From Acidovorax sp. GW101-3H11 (GTDB lineage: Bacteria > Pseudomonadota > Gammaproteobacteria > Burkholderiales > Burkholderiaceae_C), in contig NZ_LUKZ01000037.1 of NCBI RefSeq assembly GCF_001633105.1, forward strand, positions 1 to 52,823: a DNA stretch of 52,823 bases. The letters are read 5' to 3'. Below, one piece after another: positions 38,751 through 45,734 of the stretch. The number at the start of each line of letters is the position of its first letter. Position 1 is the first letter of the stretch. Below the pieces are notes generated by a model. The model had not been told where the DNA came from. It did no database searches and saw only the letters and a list, made by a program, of their open reading frames with translations. A program made the translations under genes and the position numbers.

Positions 38751-40412
38751 ATGCCCTCACTGCTGAGACAATCGCAAGATGCACCTATAGACTTTGTTAC
38801 AGCCACAGGTCTGCGCGCCGAGACGCATGTAGTGAAGGCTCTTCTCAAACTTCCACCACCATGGCAATCTTTCCCCACTGTCGAATGGCGCCATCTAGAA
38901 AACCGAGGCGAGTCAGTCGGCGAAGCAGACATGGTGGTGTTCCACCCCCACCAAGGTTTGATCGTCTTTGAGATCAAGGCGGGCGCAGTGCGAGTGCAAG
39001 ACGGCCAGTGGTTCTATGCCTCCGGCTTGCAGATGAAGCAGTCGCCGTTCGCCCAGGCCCGGCGCACCCGGTACGCACTGATCGATAAACTGCGACAACG
39101 CTTGGGCCGCGACGCGGCGGATGCGCTGACGGTAACGCACGCGGTGTGGTTCCCCGATGTGTTGTGGAAGGGCAGCTTGCCGGGCACGGAGGCGCCTTCA
39201 CGCGCATTCCTGCTCGACCGCGCGGCGCTGGCCGACCCGGCGCCCGCGTTGCTGCGCATCTTTCGCGAAGCAGCGCCCAATGCGCAGCCATGGACGCGCG
39301 CGCAACAGCATGCGCTCAAGGAGCTGTTAGCGCCCGACTGCCAGCAACTGGTGCCGCTGGCCACCCATGTGGACGACGCGGCACACGCCCTGCACCAGGC
39401 CACCGAGCAGCAGGTGGCGGTGCTACGCATGTTGCGCTTGCAGCCGCGCCTGTTGGTAGAGGGCGGTGCAGGCACAGGCAAGACGGTGTTGGCGGTGGCG
39501 CTGGCGCGCGAACATGCGGCGCTGGGCCGCTCGGTGCTGTTGACGTGTTTCAACAAGGCCCTGGCGCAGGCATTGACTGCGTTGCTAGCCGATGTGCCGG
39601 GTGTGACGGTGCAACCGTTCCACGAGCTGGCCCGCACACAGGCGCTGGCTGCTGGCCTGGCCTATGAAGTGCCCACAGACTCGCGAGAACAAGGCCTGTT
39701 TTTCAACGAGCGGTCTGCCGAGCTGTTGCTGCAAGCCGCTGAAACCGGTGCTGGTGCCCGGTATGACACCGTGATCGTGGATGAGGCGGCCGACTTTGCC
39801 GCTACTTGGTGGGTGGCGCTGGAGGCCCTGGGTGCACCGCACTTCAGCTGGTACTGCTTTTATGACCGGCAGCAGTGCCTGTTTCAGTCCACCGACCATT
39901 GGGAGCCGCCGTTTACTGCCAGCCCCATGGTGCTGGACGCCAATTTGCGCAATACCCGCCCCATCGGTGAAGCCGCAGCGCGCATGGGCCGCTGCGCGGT
40001 GCCTCCGACCTTTCGCGTGGACCAGGGCGTGCCGCCGACTGTGTTGCAAAGCAGCGATTTCGCGCAGATGGCGGGGCAGCTGCGCACCTTGCTGCGCGAC
40101 CTCACGGGCAACCAAGGCCTACGCCCCGAGCAGATTGTGGTGCTGTCCCCCTATCGGCGTGACAACGCCGCATCTGCCTGGGCTGCGGGGCTGGATGCCT
40201 GCGCCACGACCGATGCTTTGGCTGCGCCGTTGCCGGGGCTAGTCCGGGTGGGCACGGTGCAGGGCTTCAAGGGGCTGGAGTCGGATGTGGTGGTTCTGGT
40301 CGGCATCGACCTGCGCTGCATGCGCCACCCTGCGAACCTGTATGTGGGGGCCAGCCGGGCGCGGGCGGCGCTGTATGTGTTGGCGCTGGCGGATGCGGGG
40401 CTGGCGGCGTAA
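38751..40412 (+). CDS. NERD nuclease-superfamily 1 helicase fusion
   Basis: About 553 residues. The N-terminal NERD domain (to about residue 130) keeps the nuclease-like pattern GEADMVVFHPHQGLIVFEIK followed by AG, i.e. D ... E-x-K. A superfamily 1 helicase follows: LVEGGAGTGKTVLAVALA (Walker A), YDTVIVDEAADF (Walker B), GTVQGFKGLESDVVVLVG and LYVGASRARAALYVL (motifs V-VI). NERD-helicases recur in anti-phage systems, including the Nhi type. A TTG at 38733 is an alternative start. The 5' end has lower GC than the rest. It is 24 bases after the coiled-coil gene, so probably part of the same unit. Confidence 0.85.
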   Translation: MPSLLRQSQDAPIDFVTATGLRAETHVVKALLKLPPPWQSFPTVEWRHLENRGESVGEADMVVFHPHQGLIVFEIKAGAVRVQDGQWFYASGLQMKQSPFAQARRTRYALIDKLRQRLGRDAADALTVTHAVWFPDVLWKGSLPGTEAPSRAFLLDRAALADPAPALLRIFREAAPNAQPWTRAQQHALKELLAPDCQQLVPLATHVDDAAHALHQATEQQVAVLRMLRLQPRLLVEGGAGTGKTVLAVALAREHAALGRSVLLTCFNKALAQALTALLADVPGVTVQPFHELARTQALAAGLAYEVPTDSREQGLFFNERSAELLLQAAETGAGARYDTVIVDEAADFAATWWVALEALGAPHFSWYCFYDRQQCLFQSTDHWEPPFTASPMVLDANLRNTRPIGEAAARMGRCAVPPTFRVDQGVPPTVLQSSDFAQMAGQLRTLLRDLTGNQGLRPEQIVVLSPYRRDNAASAWAAGLDACATTDALAAPLPGLVRVGTVQGFKGLESDVVVLVGIDLRCMRHPANLYVGASRARAALYVLALADAGLAA

Positions 40413-40440
40413 ACAACACCTATGTATGGCGCTAAAAACC

Positions 40441-40493
40441 AGGTGAAATCAATCTGTAGCGCTTGGTGAACAAGCGCTGCGTGCTGTCAAATC
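40441..40493 (+). repeat. Comamonadaceae-type intergenic repeat, hairpin form, copy 5
   Basis: Contains AGCGCTTG-GTGAA-CAAGCGCT (40458-40478), a perfect 8-bp stem, followed by GCGTGCTGTCAAAT. Pairs with copy 6; the two bracket the antitoxin gene. Confidence 0.8.
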
Positions 40494-40599
40494 TAGTTGC
40501 ACTGTGCGAAAACAAAGTTGCATCAAGGCTGACGGACTGACGCCAGCGGACCCCGCACCACACGCATCTGTTGGTCTGGCCAGACGAAAGGAATCCACC

Positions 40600-40845
40600 A
40601 TGCGCCGCTGGCAATTGCAAGACGCCCAACACCGCATCAACGAACTCACGGAGTGCGCTCTGCGCGAAGGCCCGCAACTGATCACGAAACAGGGTCGTGA
40701 CGCCTTGGTGGTATTGGCTGTGTCTGAGTACCGGCGGCTGACGGACCAGGATGGGCTGGTCTCGCTGTTGCTACAAGCGCCGCGTGGCAAGTTGCTGGAA
40801 CACGGCCACCCACCCAAGCCCATCCGTGCGCTGACGCTGGAGTGA
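40600..40845 (+). CDS. Phd/YefM-type antitoxin, no toxin visible
   Basis: The 81-residue protein is a Phd/YefM-family antitoxin: WQLQDAQHRINELTECALRE at the start (DNA-binding), then GPQLITKQGRDALVVLAVSE and YRRLTDQDG, and a flexible tail. These normally bind and block a ribonuclease-like toxin encoded just downstream. The 150 bases after the stop hold only a repeat copy and the recQ start, so the toxin is missing or elsewhere. Good ribosome site (GAAAGGAATCCACC) and ATG at 40600. It is flanked on both sides by copies of the same intergenic repeat. Confidence 0.85.
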   Translation: MRRWQLQDAQHRINELTECALREGPQLITKQGRDALVVLAVSEYRRLTDQDGLVSLLLQAPRGKLLEHGHPPKPIRALTLE

Positions 40846-40929
40846 CGCCCAAGCGGGGCTATCTGAAAAGCGCAGTGCCAAGCGCACAATAGCGGCCTTC
40901 GTAGTCGGGAACGCCTGCTGCGCAAAACA

Positions 40930-40990
40930 TTGATCAAATTGGCCTCTAGCGCTTGATGTACAAGCGCTACCAGCTATCAATTTCAGAGTA
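40930..40990 (+). repeat. Comamonadaceae-type intergenic repeat, hairpin form, copy 6
   Basis: AGCGCTTG-ATGTA-CAAGCGCT (40948-40968), then ACCAGCTATCAATTTCAGAG. Its end abuts the TTG start of recQ, so it lies in the recQ leader. Confidence 0.8.
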
Positions 40991-40995
40991 TTCGT

Positions 40996-42891
40996 TTGTC
41001 TTCCCGCCTGTCCCCCGCTTCGTCCCCCGCCCACACCGTCCTTCACGGCGTCTTTGGCTACGAACAGTTCCGCGGCCCGCAGCAGGCCATCGTCGAGCAT
41101 GTGATTGGTGGCGGCGACGCCCTGGTGCTCATGCCCACCGGCGGCGGCAAAAGCCTGTGCTACCAGGTGCCCGCCATCGTGCGCCAGCAGCAGGGGCGCG
41201 GGGTGACCATCGTGATCTCGCCGCTGATCGCGCTGATGCACGACCAGGTGGGCGCGCTGCACGAGGCAGGGGTGGATGCGGCATTCCTCAACTCCACGCT
41301 GAGTTTTGACGAGGCGCAGGATGTGGAGCTGCGCCTGCAGACCGGCGACATCACGCTGCTGTACGCCGCGCCCGAGCGGCTGAACACGCCGCGTTTCCTG
41401 GGTCTGCTCGACAGCCTGTACCAGGGCGGGCACCTCTCGCTGTTTGCCATTGACGAAGCGCATTGCGTGAGCCAGTGGGGCCACGATTTTCGCCCGGAGT
41501 ACCGCGCGCTCACGGTGCTGCACGAGCGCTATGCGGGCGTGCCGCGCATTGCACTCACCGCCACGGCCGACGACCTCACACGCGCCGACATCATCGAGCG
41601 GCTGCAGCTGGAAGACGCGCGGCTGTTCATCAGCAGCTTCGACCGGCCCAACATCCGCTACCGCATCGAGGAAAAGAAGGATGCCACCACGCAGCTGCTG
41701 CGCTTCATCGAGCGCGAGCATGCAGGCGAGGCGGGCGTGGTGTATTGCCAGTCGCGCAAGCGCGTGGAAGAGCTGGCCGCCACGCTGTGCGATGCGGGCC
41801 TGACGGCCCTGCCCTACCACGCAGGCCTGGACACCAAGGTGCGCCAGAAGAACCAGGACCGCTTTCTGCGCGAGGAAGGCATCGTGATGGTGGCCACCAT
41901 CGCGTTCGGCATGGGCATCGACAAGCCCGATGTGCGTTTTGTGGCGCACGTGGACATGCCCAAGAACATCGAGGGCTACTACCAGGAGACCGGCCGCGCG
42001 GGCCGCGACGGCCTGAACGCCGATGCCTGGATGGCCTATGGCCTGAACGACGTGGTCAACCAGCGCCGCATGATCGACGAGAGCCCGGCGGGCGAGGAGT
42101 TCAAGCAGGCGCTACGCGGCAAGCTCGATGCGTTGCTCGCGCTGGCCGAGGCCACCGACTGCCGCCGCGTGCGGCTGCTGGCCTACTTCGGCGAGGAGTC
42201 CACGCCCTGCGGTAATTGCGACAACTGCCTGAACCCACCGGCGGTGTGGGACGGCACCGATGCGGCCCGCAAGCTGCTGTCCACCATCTACCGGGTGCAC
42301 GCGGCCAGCGGGCTGACCTTTGGCACGGGCCACATCATGGACATCGTGCGTGGCAAGGACACCGAGAAAGTGCAGCAGTTCGGCCACGACAAGCTCTCGA
42401 CCTTTGGTGTGGGCAAGGAGTATTCCGAAGCGCAACTGCGCGGCGTGCTGCGCCAGCTGCTGGCCACCGGTGCCGTGGGCCTGCACAAAGTGATGCTGGA
42501 AAGCGGCCACAGCTTTGACACCCTGAGCCTCACCGAAGGCTCGCGCGCCGTGCTCAAGGGCGAGGTACCGGTGCAGCTGCGCGAATCCACCGCTGCCGCA
42601 CCGGCCAAGCGCGCACGCACCCGCAAAGGCACGGGCAGCGCGCCGCCCGCCGCCGCAGCCAACCTGGGCCCGGATGCGCAGGTGCGCTTCATCAACCTCA
42701 AGTCCTGGCGCGCCGAGGTGGCACGCGAGCACAACCTGCCCGCGTATGTGATCTTTCATGACGCCACGTTGGCGGCGATTGCCGAGCGCAACCCCGCGTC
42801 GCTGGACGACCTGCAGGGCATCAGCGGGATGGGGGCGAAAAAGCTGGAAGCCTACGGAGCGGACGTCCTGCGCGTGGTGCGCGCGGGGTAG
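40996..42891 (+). CDS. recQ: ATP-dependent DNA helicase RecQ
   Basis: The 631-residue RecQ has the helicase core (FGYEQFRGPQQAIVEHVI, LMPTGGGKSLCYQVPA, IDEAHCVSQWGHDFRPEYR, GYYQETGRAGRDG) at about residues 18-340. The zinc-binding RecQ-C-terminal cysteines follow (DCRRVRLLAYFGEESTPCGN, then CDNC). The winged-helix region comes next, and an HRDC domain lies at about 560-631 (LKSWRAEVAREHNLPAYVIF). It unwinds DNA in recombination and replication restart. The TTG start at 40996 fits the family N-terminus but has no clear ribosome site. It directly follows repeat copy 6. Downstream it converges with the decarboxylase gene. Confidence 0.95.
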   Translation: MSSRLSPASSPAHTVLHGVFGYEQFRGPQQAIVEHVIGGGDALVLMPTGGGKSLCYQVPAIVRQQQGRGVTIVISPLIALMHDQVGALHEAGVDAAFLNSTLSFDEAQDVELRLQTGDITLLYAAPERLNTPRFLGLLDSLYQGGHLSLFAIDEAHCVSQWGHDFRPEYRALTVLHERYAGVPRIALTATADDLTRADIIERLQLEDARLFISSFDRPNIRYRIEEKKDATTQLLRFIEREHAGEAGVVYCQSRKRVEELAATLCDAGLTALPYHAGLDTKVRQKNQDRFLREEGIVMVATIAFGMGIDKPDVRFVAHVDMPKNIEGYYQETGRAGRDGLNADAWMAYGLNDVVNQRRMIDESPAGEEFKQALRGKLDALLALAEATDCRRVRLLAYFGEESTPCGNCDNCLNPPAVWDGTDAARKLLSTIYRVHAASGLTFGTGHIMDIVRGKDTEKVQQFGHDKLSTFGVGKEYSEAQLRGVLRQLLATGAVGLHKVMLESGHSFDTLSLTEGSRAVLKGEVPVQLRESTAAAPAKRARTRKGTGSAPPAAAANLGPDAQVRFINLKSWRAEVAREHNLPAYVIFHDATLAAIAERNPASLDDLQGISGMGAKKLEAYGADVLRVVRAG

Positions 42892-42959
42892 CCCAGCGGC
42901 CGCGCGTGGCTGCACCGCGATGCGATGGCTGCAGGGCTGCGTGAACAGATCCTTCGAAC

Positions 42960-44606
42960 TCAGGCAGCCGACGCCGCCCGTGCCCGCAGTGCGCGAATGC
43001 CTTCGGAAAACCGCCGCAGCGTGGGCGTGCTGTCCCCCGGCGGCACCATGAGTTCGATGAGCTGAAACCGCCCGCGCTCGGCAAATGCGGCATCGAGCGC
43101 CGCCTTGAACTGCGCGCGGGTATGCACCCGGTGGCCGCGCCCGCCCAGCGCGTCGGCGGCCTGGGCCAGGTGCCAGTCGCCCAGCGCGGCGCAGCGCGAT
43201 TCGGTCTGGAAGGCGCGGATCATCTCCCAGGTCTGGTTGTTGAGCACGATGACCACCGGGTCCAGCCCCAGGCGCGGGCAGTTGCCCAGCTCCCAGCCCG
43301 TCATCTGGAAGGCGCCGTCGCCCACCAGGACCAGGCTGCGCTGGCCCGAGGCCACCTGTGCGCCGATGCCCGCAGGCACGCCAAAACCCATGGACGCGTA
43401 GTAGCCCGGCGCCACCAGCGGCGTGGGCAGCAGCTCCATGGCGGCGAAGAGGCAGTCGCCAATGTCGGCCACGATGTTCATGGGACCCTGCGCACGGATG
43501 TGGTCGTTGAGCGCGCGGGAGAGGTCGGCCGCGCACACGGGGGTGTCGTCAGCCACCAGGCCTTCGGGGCATACCGGTGCAGGCGGCAGTGTGCGCGTGG
43601 CCTGCTGGCCCACCGCCGGGGCGCGCGCCAACAGCGCCTCCACCAGCGCGGCCAGGGGGATGTTCGGGTACAGGTGGTGGCCCACGCGCGCCTCGCGGTG
43701 CGCGGCGATGAGCGCGCGGCGGAAGTCCATGCGCTGGGCGCTCACGCCGAAGTTGCTGTCCGACAGGATGGCGCCCAGCATCATGGGCAGGTCGGAATCG
43801 TCGAGCAGCGCGCTCGTCTCGGGCGCGCCCGCCACGCCCAGGTAGGTGCCGTGGAAGGGCACACCCTCCTCGGCCAGCAAGCCCCGGCCCATGAAGGTGG
43901 TGAGCACCGGCAGCTGCAGGCGCCGCGCCAGCTCGGCCACACGGCCCTCCAGGCCGAAGCGGCGCACCTCCACGTCCACCACCAGCACGGGGCGCTGGGC
44001 GGCGTCAATGCGGGCCATCCATTCGTCGGCGCACTCGGCCACGGCGGCTTCATTGAAGGGGCTGGGCGGCAGCAGGGGCACCTCGGCCATGGGATGCAGC
44101 GTCATGTCGCGCGGCACCTCGATGAGCACGGGCTGTGAGTATTCGCGGCAGCTGCGCAGCACGCGGGCGAGATCGGCGGGCGCAGTGGCGGGGTCGGACA
44201 GGCGCACCTGGTCGCAGGTGATCTCGCGGAAGATGCGCCACTGCGAATCGACATGCCGCACCTGGTGGTGCAGCACCAGGCCCGAGTGCGCCTCGACCTC
44301 GCCCGGGCAGCCGGCCAGCACCACCAGGGGTGAGCGCTCGGCATACGCCCCGGCTACGGCGTTGACCACGTTGAGCGCGCCCGCGCCGTAGGTGACGGCC
44401 ACCACGCCCAGCCCGCAGTGCATGCGCGCGGCCGCGTCGGCGGCAAAGCCCAGCGAGGGCTCGTGGCTGAGCGTGACCAGGGGCAGGATGCCGCTCTCTT
44501 CAATCTGCTTGAACAGGGGCAGGATGAAGTCGCCGGGGATGCCGAAAATCTCGCGCGCGCCGTGGGTTTTGAGCGCGTGCAGCAGCTGGAGGCCAAGGGG
44601 GTTCAT
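42960..44606 (-). CDS. ipdC: Thiamine-diphosphate 2-oxo-acid decarboxylase (indolepyruvate/phenylpyruvate type)
   Basis: The 548-residue ThDP enzyme has the N-terminal Pyr domain (REIFGIPGDFILPLF, then SHEPSLGFAADAAARMHCGL, with the ThDP-activating Glu in HEPS). The C-terminal domain has the ThDP-diphosphate motif VLVGDGAFQMTGWELGNCPR then LGLDPVVIVLNNQTW. Best recall is the indolepyruvate/phenylpyruvate decarboxylase group, which yields an aldehyde and CO2 from aromatic 2-oxo acids, and in some plant-associated bacteria leads to indole-3-acetate. ATG at 44606 has AAGGA upstream. The substrate range is inferred. Its stop faces that of recQ, 68 bases away. Confidence 0.8.
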   Translation of the reverse strand: MNPLGLQLLHALKTHGAREIFGIPGDFILPLFKQIEESGILPLVTLSHEPSLGFAADAAARMHCGLGVVAVTYGAGALNVVNAVAGAYAERSPLVVLAGCPGEVEAHSGLVLHHQVRHVDSQWRIFREITCDQVRLSDPATAPADLARVLRSCREYSQPVLIEVPRDMTLHPMAEVPLLPPSPFNEAAVAECADEWMARIDAAQRPVLVVDVEVRRFGLEGRVAELARRLQLPVLTTFMGRGLLAEEGVPFHGTYLGVAGAPETSALLDDSDLPMMLGAILSDSNFGVSAQRMDFRRALIAAHREARVGHHLYPNIPLAALVEALLARAPAVGQQATRTLPPAPVCPEGLVADDTPVCAADLSRALNDHIRAQGPMNIVADIGDCLFAAMELLPTPLVAPGYYASMGFGVPAGIGAQVASGQRSLVLVGDGAFQMTGWELGNCPRLGLDPVVIVLNNQTWEMIRAFQTESRCAALGDWHLAQAADALGGRGHRVHTRAQFKAALDAAFAERGRFQLIELMVPPGDSTPTLRRFSEGIRALRARAASAA

Positions 44607-44770
44607 GGGCAGGGTTCCTTGCAGAGGGTGCCGTTGTGCGGCGATGGCGGATGATCCGCGCGGGCTGTGCAAGGTGCCTCTGATGCGCATCAAAGCGCGT
44701 GGGGTATCGCCGAAGTTCGCATGTTCATTTCAAACCAAGCGCTCTTGCGCAGGAAAAAAGCGTGCAGCGT

Positions 44771-45502
44771 TCACGCGCGGCGCAGTGCAAAGCTTGGGAA
44801 CAGCGCGGCCAGCTGCTGCCGGTGCGCGTCCGTCAGCGCCCAGGCTGGTGCGCCGGGCGTGCGGCATTCCTGCAGCGCCCAGCGGCGCACGCCGCGCGCG
44901 GCCAGGGTGCGGGCAAGGTCCAGCAGCTCGTCCACGCCGAACAGCCCGGCGTGCCAGGTGGTGCGGCATTCGTGGTCGGTGCCGTGGGCCAGCAGCACCT
45001 CCAGCGCGTCCCAGGCGCGCGCACCGCTGCCGGGCGTGGCGGTGATGGCGTCGTAACGTTGCGGCAAGGCCTTGATGTCCAGGCCCACCCAGTCCAGCTG
45101 CGCCAGCAGGGCCGCGAGCCGCCCGGGGTACATGCCACCGGTGTGCAGCGCCGTCTGCAGGCCCAACGCCCGCACCTCGGCCAGCGCTGCAGGCAGTGCG
45201 GCCTGCAGCGTGGGCTCGCCGCCGGAAAACACCACGCCGTCGAGCAAACCACGGCGGCTTTGCAGAAAAGCCAGTGCGTGCTCCCACGGCAGCGCGGGCG
45301 GCGCCGTGGCATCGAGCAGCTCGGGGTTGTGGCAGTAGCCGCAGCGCCAGGGGCAGCCCTGGCAATAGACCACCGCCGCAAGACGGCCGGGGAAGTCGAT
45401 GGTGGTTAGCGGCGTGAGGCCGCCCAGGCGCAAGGACTGCGCTTCAGCAGGCGCCGCTGCGGCAACCACCAGCGTGCTCTGCAAAGAAACGGCGCTCGGC
45501 AT
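44771..45502 (-). CDS. nrdG: Anaerobic ribonucleotide reductase activating protein NrdG
   Basis: The 243-residue radical-SAM enzyme has the Fe-S motif CPWRCGYC at about residue 51 (in VVYCQGCPWRCGYCHNPEL) and VVFSGGEPTLQAALP for SAM binding. It cleaves SAM to install the glycyl radical on the anaerobic reductase. It is the third gene of a minus-strand unit after nrdD and the small glycyl-radical gene. The ATG at 45502 overlaps the end of that small gene by 59 bases; a TTG near 45433 would remove the overlap. Expression is probably coupled to the small gene and controlled by NrdR at the head of the unit. Confidence 0.93.
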   Translation of the reverse strand: MPSAVSLQSTLVVAAAAPAEAQSLRLGGLTPLTTIDFPGRLAAVVYCQGCPWRCGYCHNPELLDATAPPALPWEHALAFLQSRRGLLDGVVFSGGEPTLQAALPAALAEVRALGLQTALHTGGMYPGRLAALLAQLDWVGLDIKALPQRYDAITATPGSGARAWDALEVLLAHGTDHECRTTWHAGLFGVDELLDLARTLAARGVRRWALQECRTPGAPAWALTDAHRQQLAALFPSFALRRA

Positions 45503-45647
45503 GCTCGCCGCGTTTGCCGGTGTTGAAGCTGGCCACCGGGCGGTGGTAGCCCATTACGCGGGTCCAGACCTCGCAGGGCTGGCGCTCGTCGTCGGTGAGC
45601 TGCACGGCGGCCAGGGCGGTGTGTTCAGCGGGGGAAAAGTGACTCAT
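45444..45647 (-). CDS. Detached glycyl-radical domain of anaerobic ribonucleotide reductase
   Basis: The 67-residue protein matches only the extreme C-terminus of NrdD: CEVWTRVMGYHRPVASFNTG, then KRGEHAERRFF. G33 in RVMGY is in the position of the radical glycine; C25 lies before it. In most organisms this segment is the end of the same chain as the catalytic body. Here the body (45735-47753) stops after its zinc site and this piece has its own AAGGAGCACACC ribosome site and ATG. It should combine in trans to make the active enzyme. A repeat copy lies between the two genes. Confidence 0.85.
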   Translation of the reverse strand: MSHFSPAEHTALAAVQLTDDERQPCEVWTRVMGYHRPVASFNTGKRGEHAERRFFAEHAGGCRSGAC

Positions 45648-45668
45648 GGTGTGCTCCTTGGGGTTGAA

Positions 45669-45733
45669 ATACTATGGTTTTGATAGCTGTCAATGCTTGA
45701 TAGACGGGCGGAAATGCCCTTTTTTATTCATAA
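45669..45733 (+). repeat. Comamonadaceae-type intergenic repeat, copy 7
   Basis: TACTATGGTTTTGATAGCTG, then a small hairpin GGGC-GGAAAT-GCCC followed by TTTTTT. It lies exactly between nrdD and the detached glycyl-radical gene. On the plus strand it reads as a terminator, but both genes run the other way. Confidence 0.7.
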
Positions 45734-45734
45734 A

